A DNA stretch of 64,000 nucleotides from RUG572 sp964386385 (GCA_964386385.1 CAYLRN010000010.1:1-64000), one strand, 5' to 3'; positions 9,293 to 17,911 are shown, counted from the stretch's first letter. The notes: generated by a model not told the origin, from the sequence alone. Program-made: numbers and translations.

Positions 9293-9324
9293 CCCACGTT
9301 TCGCGCGCCGGCGCGGGCGGCGTA

Positions 9325-9768
9325 TCACCAGAACCTCCATTTCGGCGGGAAGAGCCGCACGTTCTCGACGTGGTCCACTTCCGGCGGCTTCGCAGACGAG
9401 TGCAGGCCGTAGACCTCCACGACGTCGAACCGGAAGGCGCCGTGCCAGCGGTTCGCCATTATCCATCCGGCGCACGCCCGCAGAAGGACGTTCTTCTTGC
9501 GCCTGTCCACGCCGAAGAGGCGCGACGCCCGTTCCGAACGCCGCCTGTGCGTCTTCACCTCCACGAAGACGATGCCGCCCTCCGGAGTGCGGAAGATTCT
9601 GTCTATTTCGCATCTCCTGTCGCGGGCGCACGGCCTGACGTTGCGTCCGACCAGTTTCCAGCCCATCGCGGCCAAATGCCTCTCCGCGACCTCCTCGCCC
9701 CAGCGGCCCTGGACGGCATTCGTCCGTTCTGCGGCCTTTTCGGCCTCTTTTCCCTTTTTGAAAAGCAT
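9325..9768 (-). CDS. YraN-family (UPF0102) putative endonuclease
   Basis: The 147-residue protein matches the YraN/UPF0102 family. It has the N-terminal GRWGEEVAERHLAAMGWKLVGRNVR block, then EIDRIF and VFVEVKTHRR. Together these form the E-ID-EVK core of a Holliday-junction-resolvase-like nuclease fold. The biological role of the family is unsettled. I chose the internal ATG at 9768 because the family begins there; the upstream in-frame codons run through the repeat array. It is convergent with panB. Confidence 0.85.
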   Translation of the reverse strand: MLFKKGKEAEKAAERTNAVQGRWGEEVAERHLAAMGWKLVGRNVRPCARDRRCEIDRIFRTPEGGIVFVEVKTHRRRSERASRLFGVDRRKKNVLLRACAGWIMANRWHGAFRFDVVEVYGLHSSAKPPEVDHVENVRLFPPKWRFW

Positions 9769-9845
9769 TGTCTTCGCCCTTTCACGCTTCGCGGCGGAGT
9801 CCGTTCCGTCGCGACACGCCCATTGAATCAAAAAAGGGTGGAAAA

Positions 9846-9931
9846 ATCCTTGCAGAATCCTTACGTGATTCTTACACGCATGAAAGGATCTCGTAAGGAT
9901 TCTGCAAGAATTGAAAGAATGTCGTAAGGAT
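9846..9931. promoter_or_regulatory. Array of eight contiguous 11-bp operator-like repeats
   Basis: Three head-to-tail units with core ATYCTTNC occupy 9846-9856, 9857-9867 and 9868-9878 on the plus strand. Five more follow on the minus strand at 9879-9889, 9890-9900, 9901-9911, 9912-9920 (9 bp only) and 9921-9931. The change of orientation also yields a perfect 17-bp inverted repeat (9849-9865 with 9892-9908). OmpR/PhoB-type regulators bind 11-bp-phased direct repeats. The last unit covers the -35 position of a -10-like GATACT (9950-9955) ahead of the response regulator gene. Confidence 0.65.
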
Positions 9932-10009
9932 TTCCCGCGCCTTTCGTGCGATACTGTCCGCGTGCCGAGGCAATGGGGCCTTTGGCCGACGTGGAAAGAA
10001 GGTGCTTGA

Positions 10010-10705
10010 ATGGCTGAGATTCTGCTGGCGGAGGACGAGGAGAACGTCCGCGACGGGCTTAAGGCCGCGCTTGAGGCCAACGGACATTGCGTCCGCGCGG
10101 TGTCCGACGGCGTCGGCGCCGTCGACGAGTTCGCGCGCTCGTGCCCGGACCTTCTCCTCCTCGACGTGATGATGCCGCGCATGACCGGCTTCGAGGTCTG
10201 CGTCCACGTGCGCAATTCCTCCAAGACGCTTCCCGTCCTTCTCCTGACGGCGAAGGCGGACGAGTCGGACGCCGTGCTGGGGCTTGGGCTTGGCGCGGAC
10301 GACTATCTCACGAAGCCCGTCGGCATGTCCGTCCTCATCGCCCGCGTCGGCGCGGCCCTCCGCCGCGTCCGCCGCTTCGCAGAGGCCGCCCGCCAGACGC
10401 GCGAGCGCTACCGTGTCGGCAGCGGGACGCTCGACATGGCGGCGCGGCAGTTCAGCGACTCCGCAGCCGGGCGCGTCGACCTCTCCGCCCTCCAGGCGCG
10501 AATACTCGCCCTCTTCGCCGCAAACCCCGGCAGGGTCTTTTCACGCGAAGAACTCGTGCAGGCCGGATGGGGCGGAAGGCGCGCCGGAGACCTGAGGATC
10601 GTCGACCAGCAGATCGCGAAGCTGCGGCGCAAGCTCGGACGCTCCGGACGCCTCGTCGAGACCGTCTCCGGCTGCGGCTACCGCTTCCACGACTCATGCG
10701 AATGA
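10010..10705 (+). CDS. OmpR/PhoB-family response regulator
   Basis: The 231-residue protein has a receiver domain with acidic pocket EDE, phospho-acceptor Asp52 in LLLLDVMMP, and the conserved Lys in LTKPVGM. A C-terminal winged-helix DNA-binding domain follows, ending in RLVETVSGCGYRF. Family knowledge: phosphorylation promotes dimer binding to tandem repeats. No histidine kinase gene is adjacent, so it is an orphan. The 86-bp repeat array immediately upstream is a natural candidate for autoregulation. The target genes are unknown. An AGAAGG ribosome-binding site precedes the ATG. Confidence 0.93.
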   Translation: MAEILLAEDEENVRDGLKAALEANGHCVRAVSDGVGAVDEFARSCPDLLLLDVMMPRMTGFEVCVHVRNSSKTLPVLLLTAKADESDAVLGLGLGADDYLTKPVGMSVLIARVGAALRRVRRFAEAARQTRERYRVGSGTLDMAARQFSDSAAGRVDLSALQARILALFAANPGRVFSREELVQAGWGGRRAGDLRIVDQQIAKLRRKLGRSGRLVETVSGCGYRFHDSCE

Positions 10706-10764
10706 ACGCGCGTCAACGCACGTGACACGAACTTGCACCAACAGACACGAGAAAGGAAACAGAC

Positions 10765-11328
10765 ATGAACGCAGAGCAGGCAAACACGATCGAGACGCGG
10801 CAGGCCCCATGGCGCGGACGGCCGCAGAGCTCCTACTACCACGCAAACGGCAAGGGCACCGGCAGCGCCGTGCGCTTCGAGCTCCATCCCGCCCACGGCT
10901 GCACGCCAGGAAGCATATTCGTGGAACTCGCCACGCAGAACTCGATAGGCTCGCCAGCCGGTGCGCAGCCGTCGTTCCCCACGTTCGACTGGGAAAACAG
11001 GATCTGCTTCAAGCTGGACAAGACGGACCTCTCGCAGATGCTGCAGGTCTTCCGCGGAGTGCAGGAGAGCATTGCCGACGGCAAGGGCCTCTTCCACCGC
11101 TCCAAGACCGCCAGCACGATCATCCGCTTCAGCCACCAGATCGAGCCGCGCCCGGGATACGTCCTCTCCGTCTCGCGCCGCTCGGGCGACGGCGTGGACA
11201 GCCACGGCTACTTCGTCTTCACCCCGTCGGAGGCGTTCGAACTTTCCGTCGCGATCGAGTCGTCCATGATCTTCGTCGCCTTCGGCATTCCGACGGTCAC
11301 GGGCGAAAAGGCGGCGGCGGCAGTCTGA
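10765..11328 (+). CDS. Hypothetical protein, possible single-stranded nucleic-acid-binding fold
   Basis: The 187-residue product has no secretion signal or membrane segment and no motif I can name with confidence. It contains SSYYHANGKGTGSAVRFELHP early, a central TFDWENRICFKLDKTDLSQMLQVFRG block, and a strand-rich C-terminal half. The strand-strand-helix pattern is reminiscent of PC4/Whirly-like single-strand-binding proteins, but this is only an impression. It follows the response regulator by 59 nt and may share its transcript. A GAAAGGA ribosome-binding site lies before the ATG. Confidence 0.6.
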   Translation: MNAEQANTIETRQAPWRGRPQSSYYHANGKGTGSAVRFELHPAHGCTPGSIFVELATQNSIGSPAGAQPSFPTFDWENRICFKLDKTDLSQMLQVFRGVQESIADGKGLFHRSKTASTIIRFSHQIEPRPGYVLSVSRRSGDGVDSHGYFVFTPSEAFELSVAIESSMIFVAFGIPTVTGEKAAAAV

Positions 11329-11430
11329 CTTTCCACATGCCCGGCACGGACGGGACCGAACTGAAGACGGCGTTTCAACGTCCTGACACCCGCCGCCTTC
11401 CTGTCGCCGATCCGGCCGGGCACACGGAAG

Positions 11431-12228
11431 TCATCCCGCCAGTTCCATCAGGCGCGCGATGTCGTCCATCGCGCCGTCCACCGCCATGCGGCCCTGCATG
11501 ACAAGCCGCTCCGCGTGGCGGAAGTCAAGCACAGGCACTGCGCCGACGTCCGGCCGAAGGAGAACCTCCGGCGGCGTGTCGTGCAGAATGCGCCGCGTGG
11601 CCTCCACGTTGAAGACACGAAAGGTATCCATGAGAACGTCGAATATGTTCATCCTGTCGAACGCCTTGCACTCGCTGCCGCGCTTCGGCGGCGTGACGTC
11701 AACGGCCAGAACGGCGTCCGCGCCGAGTTCGCGACACGTCGCCACGGGAAGCGGATTCACCAGCCCGCCGTCCACGAGTATGCGCCCGTCGCGCCATACG
11801 GGGCGGAACACGCCGGGAATCGAGATCGAGGCGCGGACGGCCTGCAGAAGGTCGCCGTCCTTCATCACAATCTCCTCGCCGCTCCTAAGATCCGTGGCGA
11901 TCGCCGCGAAGGGGAGGGAAAGGCCGTCGAAGCCGCGGACGGGAATGAGCTCCGCAAGCAGCCTCTCCACGCGCTCGCCCTTGATCAGCGCCTTGTTCGT
12001 CAAGTGGCGGTCGAGGAAAAGCCCCGCCAGCTTCCGCCAGTCGGGCTCCGCGCACCACGCGAACGCGCGGTCGAGCGAGTCGGAGGCGAACAACGCGCCC
12101 ATGACGGCGCCGATGGACGTGCCGGCGACGCAGTGAACCGGCAGTCCGAGTTCCACTAGACGCCACAGTACGCCGAGATGCGCGATCCCGCGCGCCCCGC
12201 CGCCGCCAAGAGCAATGCCGATTTTCAT
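11431..12228 (-). CDS. Patatin-like phospholipase
   Basis: This 265-residue protein is a patatin-fold serine hydrolase. It shows the oxyanion-hole loop GGGGARG (8-14), nucleophile Ser38 in GTSIG, and the dyad Asp153 in VDGG. These enzymes hydrolyse acyl chains of phospholipids, and bacterial versions range from membrane remodelling to effectors. No signal peptide is seen, so it is probably cytoplasmic or membrane-peripheral. The start at 12228 is preferred over an upstream in-frame ATG because GGAG sits at good spacing and the fold begins there. It is divergent from rmlC. Confidence 0.9.
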   Translation of the reverse strand: MKIGIALGGGGARGIAHLGVLWRLVELGLPVHCVAGTSIGAVMGALFASDSLDRAFAWCAEPDWRKLAGLFLDRHLTNKALIKGERVERLLAELIPVRGFDGLSLPFAAIATDLRSGEEIVMKDGDLLQAVRASISIPGVFRPVWRDGRILVDGGLVNPLPVATCRELGADAVLAVDVTPPKRGSECKAFDRMNIFDVLMDTFRVFNVEATRRILHDTPPEVLLRPDVGAVPVLDFRHAERLVMQGRMAVDGAMDDIARLMELAG

Positions 12229-12349
12229 TTGGACTCCGAATTGACGTTTCGATGACGCGCGCATTCTACCATCTGCCCGTAGATTGGCAAAGACGTTTCT
12301 GCATGGAGCGGATTTGCTATACTGTCACGCATGAACGATTGGTGGCGAC

Positions 12350-12904
12350 ATGACACTTTCAAAGACTGACATAGACGGCGTTTTTCTGCTCGACCCCGAC
12401 GTCTTCCGGGACGAGCGCGGATATTTCTGCGAGACGTACAGCCGCACCCGGCTTAAGTCGCTCGGAATAGACGCGGAGTTCGTGCAGGACAACGAATCGC
12501 GTTCGACGAGGGGCGTGGTGCGCGGACTGCACTGGCAGGCGGGCCGCCATGCGCAGGCGAAGCTCGTGAGGGTGGTGCGCGGCAGCGTGTGGGACGTGGC
12601 CGTGGACGTCCGCAAGGGTTCGCCCACGTTCGGAAGGCACGTGTCCGCGCTCCTTTCGGGCGAGAACATGCGGCAGTTCTTCATCCCCCGCGGCTTCGCG
12701 CACGGGTTCATCGTCCTTGAAGACGACACGCTCTTCAGCTACAAGTGCGACAACGCATACTGCCCGTCCGCCGAACGCGGTCTCCTGTTCGACGACCCGG
12801 CGCTCGGCCTCGAATGGCCCGCCCTCGACGTCGCGCCGACGCTCTCCGCGAAAGACCGCGCGCATCCGCGCCTTTCCGAAATCGAGCCATGGGAGGAAAA
12901 CTGA
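12350..12904 (+). CDS. rmlC: dTDP-4-dehydrorhamnose 3,5-epimerase
   Basis: The 184-residue cupin converts dTDP-4-keto-6-deoxyglucose to dTDP-4-keto-rhamnose. Signatures are FRDERGYFCETY, FVQDNESRSTRGVVRGLHWQ (catalytic His region), DVAVDVRKGSPTFG and FFIPRGFAHGFIVLED. It opens a tightly packed rml cluster: its TGA shares one base with the rmlA ATG. A TATACT box (12318-12323) lies upstream and a GGTGG precedes the start. The order rmlC-A-D-B is unusual compared with the common B-D-A-C but contains the full set. Confidence 0.95.
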   Translation: MTLSKTDIDGVFLLDPDVFRDERGYFCETYSRTRLKSLGIDAEFVQDNESRSTRGVVRGLHWQAGRHAQAKLVRVVRGSVWDVAVDVRKGSPTFGRHVSALLSGENMRQFFIPRGFAHGFIVLEDDTLFSYKCDNAYCPSAERGLLFDDPALGLEWPALDVAPTLSAKDRAHPRLSEIEPWEEN

Positions 12905-13782
12905 TGTCGCGAAAGGGAATAATCCTCGCGGGCGGCGCGGGAACGCGTCTCCATCCGCTCACCCGCGTCGTGTCGAAGCAGCTCCTGCCGGTCTACGACA
13001 AGCCGATGGTGTTCTATCCCCTGTCCACGCTGATGCTGGCCGGTATCCGCGAAGTCCTCGTCATATCCACTCCGGACGACCTGCCCGCCTACCGCCGCCT
13101 CCTCGGCGACGGCTCGTCGCTCGGCATGAGTTTTTCGTACAAGGTGCAGGAGACTCCGAACGGACTTGCCCAGGCCTTCGTCCTCGGCCGCGAATTCCTC
13201 GGCGGCGACGACGCCTGCCTCGTTCTCGGCGACAACGTCTTCTACGGCGCGAACTTCTCCGCAATGCTCCGTGCCGCGTCGGCGCGTCACGAGCCAACGG
13301 TGTTCGGATATCGCGTGAGCGACCCCTCGCGCTACGGCGTCGTGGAGTTCGACGCGCAGGGCCGCGCCGTGTCGCTTGAGGAGAAGCCCGCGCGTCCGAA
13401 GTCCAACTTCGCCGTCGTCGGGCTCTACTTCTACCCGAACGACGTCGTCGAGAAGGCGGCGACGCTCAGGCCCTCCGTGCGCGGCGAGTACGAAATCACG
13501 GACTTGAACAGGATCTATCTTGAGGAAGGCCGGCTTGCGGTGGAGACGATGGCGCGCGGCTTCGCGTGGCTTGACACCGGCACGCACCAGTCGCTCGCCG
13601 ACGCCACGAACTTCGTCCGCGCCCTCGTCGAGCGCCAGGGCCTCCAGATCGCCTGCATCGAGGAGATCGCGTGGCGGCAGGGATGGATCGACGGCGCGCA
13701 GCTCGCCCGCCTCGCCTCTTCATACGGCGCCAGCTCGTACGGCGCCTACCTCGCCGGGCTTGCCGAGGAGGCGGCGCGATGA
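12904..13782 (+). CDS. rmlA: Glucose-1-phosphate thymidylyltransferase
   Basis: The 292-residue protein makes dTDP-glucose from glucose-1-phosphate and dTTP, the first step to dTDP-rhamnose. The N-terminal nucleotide-binding signature GGAGTRLHPLT is followed by SKQLLPVYDKPMVFYPLSTLM, and later by LVLGDNVFYG (catalytic Asp), EEKPARPKSNFAVVGLYFY and the WLDTGTH motif. It overlaps rmlC by one base and rmlD by four, indicating translational coupling. Feedback inhibition by dTDP-rhamnose is usual in the family. Confidence 0.96.
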   Translation: MSRKGIILAGGAGTRLHPLTRVVSKQLLPVYDKPMVFYPLSTLMLAGIREVLVISTPDDLPAYRRLLGDGSSLGMSFSYKVQETPNGLAQAFVLGREFLGGDDACLVLGDNVFYGANFSAMLRAASARHEPTVFGYRVSDPSRYGVVEFDAQGRAVSLEEKPARPKSNFAVVGLYFYPNDVVEKAATLRPSVRGEYEITDLNRIYLEEGRLAVETMARGFAWLDTGTHQSLADATNFVRALVERQGLQIACIEEIAWRQGWIDGAQLARLASSYGASSYGAYLAGLAEEAAR

Positions 13783-14630
13783 AGATACTGCTCACGGGCG
13801 GAAGGGGAATGCTGGGACGGACGATATGCCGCGTCCTCGGGGACGCGCACGATATCGTCCCCACCGACCTACAGGAGGCCGACATCGCGGACGAGGAGGC
13901 CATCGACGCGGTCGTCGCCCGCGTCCGCCCCGACGCCGTCGTCCACTGCGCGGCGGCCGTCGCCGTCGACGCCCTCGAATCAGACCCCGACCTGGCCTAC
14001 AGGGTGAACGCGCTCGGCAGCGCGAACGTCGCGTCCGCGTGCAACCGCCATGGCGCAAGGCTGCTTGCGATATCGACGGACTACGTATTCCCCGGCGACG
14101 CCGGGCCGTACTCCGAATTCGACGCCGCCACGGGCGGAGCCACCGTCTACGGCAGAAGCAAGTTCGCAGGCGAGGAACTGGTGCGCCGGCTCTGCCCCAA
14201 CCACTGCATATGCCGCGTCGGGTGGCTGTACGGATTCGGCGGGCCGAGCTTCGTGCACACGATGCACGACCTTGCCGTGGGCGCCAGGCCGTTCGTCAGC
14301 GTCGTCGCCGACCAGCGCGGAAACCCGACGAGCGCCGTCGCCGTCGCGCGGCAGCTCGGAATGCTTCTTGCGCGCCCGAAGCTCTGCGGCACCTTCCACA
14401 TGACGTGCGAGGGAGAGGCCACCTGGCACGACCTCGCCGTCGAGGTGTTCCGCTTCTCCGGCCGCGCACAGGACGTGAGGCCCTGCACGACGGCGGACTT
14501 CCCGCGCCCCGCGCCGCGCCCCGCGGATTCGCGTCTCGACAAGGCGATGTTCCGCCTCTGCGGTCTTCCCCCGATGCCGCACTGGAAGGACGCGCTTGCG
14601 GAGTTCATGGAACTTGAATTCGGAAAATGA
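13779..14630 (+). CDS. rmlD: dTDP-4-dehydrorhamnose reductase
   Basis: The 283-residue short-chain dehydrogenase-type protein reduces dTDP-4-keto-rhamnose to dTDP-L-rhamnose with NAD(P)H. It has the N-terminal dinucleotide motif GGRGMLG (7-13), STDYVFPG, and the catalytic YGRSKFAGE (Tyr-x-x-x-Lys). An internal ATG overlapping the rmlA stop (ATGA) is the correct start; longer in-frame extensions would run back into rmlA. rmlB follows 13 nt later behind a GGAGG site. Confidence 0.94.
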   Translation: MKILLTGGRGMLGRTICRVLGDAHDIVPTDLQEADIADEEAIDAVVARVRPDAVVHCAAAVAVDALESDPDLAYRVNALGSANVASACNRHGARLLAISTDYVFPGDAGPYSEFDAATGGATVYGRSKFAGEELVRRLCPNHCICRVGWLYGFGGPSFVHTMHDLAVGARPFVSVVADQRGNPTSAVAVARQLGMLLARPKLCGTFHMTCEGEATWHDLAVEVFRFSGRAQDVRPCTTADFPRPAPRPADSRLDKAMFRLCGLPPMPHWKDALAEFMELEFGK

Positions 14631-14643
14631 CGGAGGAACTTCA

Positions 14644-15732
14644 ATGGCATTTTCAAAACGCTGCATCGTGACGGGCGCCGCCGGGTTCATCGGCTCCGCG
14701 CTTGTGCGGATGCTCCTCGGCGAGACGGAGGCGGAAGTGCTGGCCGTCGACAGGCTGACGTACGCCGGCGTCCCCGAATCGCTCCGCGACGTCGGCCTGG
14801 ACGCCGCGACGCTGCGCTCGTCCAATTCGAGGCTCTCGTTCCTGAAGGCCGACATATGCGACCAGAGGGCGATGGACGGAGCATTCGCGGAGTTCAAGCC
14901 GGACACGGTCTTCCACCTTGCCGCCGAGTCGCACGTCGACCGCTCGATCGACGGCCCCGGCGAGTTCGTCCGCACGAACGTCGTCGGAACGGCCGCGCTC
15001 CTGCAGTCCGCCCTCGGCTACTGGCGGACGCTTGACGACGCCGGCCGCGCCGCGTTCCGCTTCCAGCACGTATCCACCGACGAGGTGTACGGCTCTCTCG
15101 GAGAGAACGGCCTCTTCACGGAATCGACGCCCTACGCCCCGCACTCGCCGTATTCCGCGTCGAAAGCCGCAAGCGACCATCTCGTCCGCGCCTGGCACGA
15201 CACGTACGGCCTTCCCGTTCTGGTCACGAACTGCTCCAACAACTACGGCCCCTTCCACTTCCCGGAAAAGCTCATTCCGCTCGTCATCCTGAACGGCCTC
15301 GACGGCAGGCCGCTTCCTGTCTACGGAAGCGGCGCGAACGTGCGCGACTGGCTCTACGTGGACGACCATGCGAGAGCGCTCCTGCTCGTCAACGAGAAGG
15401 GACGGCCGGGCGAGACGTACAACGTCGGCGGACGCAACGAGCGCACGAACCTTGAAGTGGTGAAAGCGGTGTGCGCAATCCTCGACGAACTGCGTCCGCG
15501 CGCCGACGGCGCGAAGCACAAGACGCAGATCGTCCACGTCTCGGACAGGCCGGGACACGACCTGCGCTACGCGATCGACCCGACGAAGCTGATGGACGAA
15601 CTCGGCTGGCGTCCGCGCGAGAACTTCTCCACGGGCATTCGCCGGACGGTGCAGTGGTATCTTGACAACGAATGGTGGTGGCGCCCGATCCGCGAACGGA
15701 AGTACGCCGGACAGCGCCTCGGCACGATATGA
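14644..15732 (+). CDS. rmlB: dTDP-glucose 4,6-dehydratase
   Basis: This 362-residue enzyme converts dTDP-glucose to the 4-keto-6-deoxy intermediate. It shows the NAD-binding GAAGFIGS near residue 10, HLAAESHVDRSID, the STDEVYGSLG loop (catalytic Asp-Glu), YSASKAASDHLV (Tyr-x-x-x-Lys) and NCSNNYGPFHFPEKLIPL. A strong GGAGG ribosome-binding site 7 nt upstream decides the start at 14644. Its presence completes the rml set, so the cell makes dTDP-L-rhamnose for surface polysaccharide or glycoprotein. murG follows after 22 nt. Confidence 0.96.
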   Translation: MAFSKRCIVTGAAGFIGSALVRMLLGETEAEVLAVDRLTYAGVPESLRDVGLDAATLRSSNSRLSFLKADICDQRAMDGAFAEFKPDTVFHLAAESHVDRSIDGPGEFVRTNVVGTAALLQSALGYWRTLDDAGRAAFRFQHVSTDEVYGSLGENGLFTESTPYAPHSPYSASKAASDHLVRAWHDTYGLPVLVTNCSNNYGPFHFPEKLIPLVILNGLDGRPLPVYGSGANVRDWLYVDDHARALLLVNEKGRPGETYNVGGRNERTNLEVVKAVCAILDELRPRADGAKHKTQIVHVSDRPGHDLRYAIDPTKLMDELGWRPRENFSTGIRRTVQWYLDNEWWWRPIRERKYAGQRLGTI

Positions 15733-15754
15733 AGAAACAGAGGATTGACTTGCC

Positions 15755-16825
15755 ATGTCGAAGAAGAAGTTTGTAGTCGCCTGCGGCGGCACGGGCGGAC
15801 ACGCCTTTCCGGGAATCGCCGTCGCCGCAGAGCTGAAGAGACGCGGACACGAAGTCGTCGTGTGGGATTCCGGCCGCTCGATCGAAAGCTCCGTGATGAA
15901 ATCGTGGGACGGAGCCGTGTTCACCACGGGTGCGCGTCCCCTGCGCCTCTCCACACTCTTCATGAATCTCATTTCCCTGCTACGCTGCCGGCGCGAGATG
16001 AAGCGCTTCTCGCCGGACGCCGTCCTTGCGATGGGCTCGTACTCAAGCCTTCCCCCGGTGATGGCGGCGCGTTCGCGCGGAGTGCCGGTCGTCCTGCACG
16101 AGGCGAACACCGTGCCGGGCCGGGCGGTGGAGTATCTGTCGCGCTTCGCGAAGACGGTTGCCGTCTCGTTCGCCGACACGAAGGAATACCTGCCCGACTG
16201 CAACGTCGAAGTGACCGGCCTGCCCGTGCGCGCCGGGCTTGCGGGATGCCCGCGCTTCGACGACGTGCCCGAAAGCGCCTTCTGCGTATTCGTGACCGGC
16301 GGCAGCCAGGGCGCCCACAGAGTGAACGAACTTGCGTCGTCCGCGCTCGTCATGGCGCAGTCCGAACTTGTGAAGCGCGGGCTTGGAGACCGCCTCTTCG
16401 TCATCCACCAGACCGGCGCCGCGGACAGGGACGCGGTTGCCGCCGCGTACGCGGAAGGCGGCGTGGCCTGCCGCGTCAACGCCTTCGAGCACGAGATGGG
16501 ACGCGCGTTCGCGACGGCGGACATTGTCATCGCGCGTTCCGGCGCGTCCACCTGCTTCGAACTCGCCTTCGTCGGGAAGCCGGCGTTCTTCATTCCCCTT
16601 CCATCCGCCCTGCGCGACCATCAGCACCTCAACGCGCTTGCCTTCGTCAAGGCAGGCGCGGCGGACGAGGCCTCGCAGGATTCGCTCACGCCGTGGACGC
16701 TTGCGTCGTACGTCCTACACAAAGTGGAGCATCCCGAAGAACTCGCCGCAAAGGCGAAGGCCATGTCCGCGCTCGCCTCTCCGCAGGCGGCCGCGAAGGT
16801 GGCAGACCTCATGGAGCGCGCATGA
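15755..16825 (+). CDS. murG: UDP-GlcNAc:lipid I GlcNAc transferase (MurG)
   Basis: The 356-residue GT28 glycosyltransferase attaches GlcNAc to lipid I, making lipid II for peptidoglycan on the inner membrane face. Motifs are GGTGGHAFPG near the N-terminus, HEANTVPGRA, VTGGSQGAHRVNE, and the nucleotide-binding RSGASTCFELAFVGKP with DHQHLNA. It is outside a dcw cluster, sitting instead behind the rhamnose genes, and overlaps mnmA by four bases (ATGA). A MurG-like polysaccharide transferase is a weaker alternative. Confidence 0.9.
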   Translation: MSKKKFVVACGGTGGHAFPGIAVAAELKRRGHEVVVWDSGRSIESSVMKSWDGAVFTTGARPLRLSTLFMNLISLLRCRREMKRFSPDAVLAMGSYSSLPPVMAARSRGVPVVLHEANTVPGRAVEYLSRFAKTVAVSFADTKEYLPDCNVEVTGLPVRAGLAGCPRFDDVPESAFCVFVTGGSQGAHRVNELASSALVMAQSELVKRGLGDRLFVIHQTGAADRDAVAAAYAEGGVACRVNAFEHEMGRAFATADIVIARSGASTCFELAFVGKPAFFIPLPSALRDHQHLNALAFVKAGAADEASQDSLTPWTLASYVLHKVEHPEELAAKAKAMSALASPQAAAKVADLMERA

Positions 16826-17889
16826 GAGTCGCGGTCGGCATGAGCGGGGGCGTGGACTCCAGCGTGGCCGCCCTTCTGCTGAAGGAGGCGGGACACGACG
16901 TCGTCGGCATCACGATGAAGCTGTGGCGTCCCGGCGTGTACAGGGGCGGCGACCGCGACGCCTGCTTCGGCGCGCACGAGGACGAGGACATCGCGCGCGC
17001 CGCCGAACTCTCGAAGAAGATCGGCATTGAATACAAGGTCTATGACTGCTTCGACTTCTACAACCGCGAAGTGGTGGCGTATTTCCGGGACACGTACCTC
17101 TCCGGACGCACACCGAATCCGTGCGTCAGGTGCAACGCGCTCCTCAAGTTCGGCCTTCTGCCGAAACTCGCCGCAGAGTCAGGCTGCGAATTCGACAAGT
17201 TCGCCACCGGACACTACGCCCGCGTGAGGCGGATGCCCAACGGACGCTTCGCCGTCCTGCGCGCGAAGGACGAGTCGAAGGACCAGAGCTATTTCCTCTA
17301 CAGGCTTTCGCAGGAGCAGCTTGCACGGCAGCTGTTCCCCCTCGGCGAACTGACGAAGGGCGAAGTGCGCGAAATCGCGAGAAAGCATGGACTTGCCGCG
17401 GCCGACAGGCCCGACAGCCAGGATTTCTATTCCGGCGACGTGGACGAGCTGATCGGCCAGCCCGATCGCCCCGGCGACATCGTGGACCTCGCCGGCCGGC
17501 CGCTCGGCCGCCACAACGGCTTCTGGCGCTACACCGTCGGCCAGCGCAAGGGGCTTGGCATCGGCGGCGCCGGCGAGCCATACTACGTCGTGGAGCTGGA
17601 CGCGTGCCGCAACCGCGTCGTCGTCGGCCGCGCCGACGACGTGGTGAAGACTTCGCTTGAGGTGGAGGACATGGCGTACATGGCCCTGCCGCCGCCCGCC
17701 GATGGCGAGACGCCGACGCCGATCCCCTGCCGCGTCAAGGTGCGCAGCGCGGCGCGCCTGCGCCCCGCCACGCTGACGGGCGGCCTCTGCGAATTCCCGG
17801 AGGGAATCTCCGGCATTGCGCCCGGACAGAGCGCGGTGTTCTATTCCGCCGATTCAGACGAGATCCTCTGCGGCGGCATCATACGATAG
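16822..17889 (+). CDS. mnmA: tRNA-specific 2-thiouridylase MnmA, CxxC variant
   Basis: The 355-residue protein thiolates U34 of tRNA-Lys/Glu/Gln. The PP-loop SGGVDSS (8-14) activates the base with ATP. The usual NPDxxCN motif reads NPCVRCN here (Cys101 and Cys104). The second catalytic Cys expected in the DSQ-x-x-C region is absent: DSQDFYSG places Tyr near 203. This looks like a recognised anaerobe-type variant rather than a dead enzyme because the rest (ATGHYAR, KDQSYFLY, YTVGQRKGLGI) is intact. It overlaps murG by four bases. Confidence 0.92.
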   Translation: MRVAVGMSGGVDSSVAALLLKEAGHDVVGITMKLWRPGVYRGGDRDACFGAHEDEDIARAAELSKKIGIEYKVYDCFDFYNREVVAYFRDTYLSGRTPNPCVRCNALLKFGLLPKLAAESGCEFDKFATGHYARVRRMPNGRFAVLRAKDESKDQSYFLYRLSQEQLARQLFPLGELTKGEVREIARKHGLAAADRPDSQDFYSGDVDELIGQPDRPGDIVDLAGRPLGRHNGFWRYTVGQRKGLGIGGAGEPYYVVELDACRNRVVVGRADDVVKTSLEVEDMAYMALPPPADGETPTPIPCRVKVRSAARLRPATLTGGLCEFPEGISGIAPGQSAVFYSADSDEILCGGIIR

Positions 17890-17911
17890 GCGCATGGGAA
17901 GGAGGATGGAA

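Noticed and set aside
7082..9631. 849-codon open frame antisense to obg and panB
   Set aside because: Both sense genes are unmistakable; the antisense product shows only Arg/Gly/Glu-rich composition.
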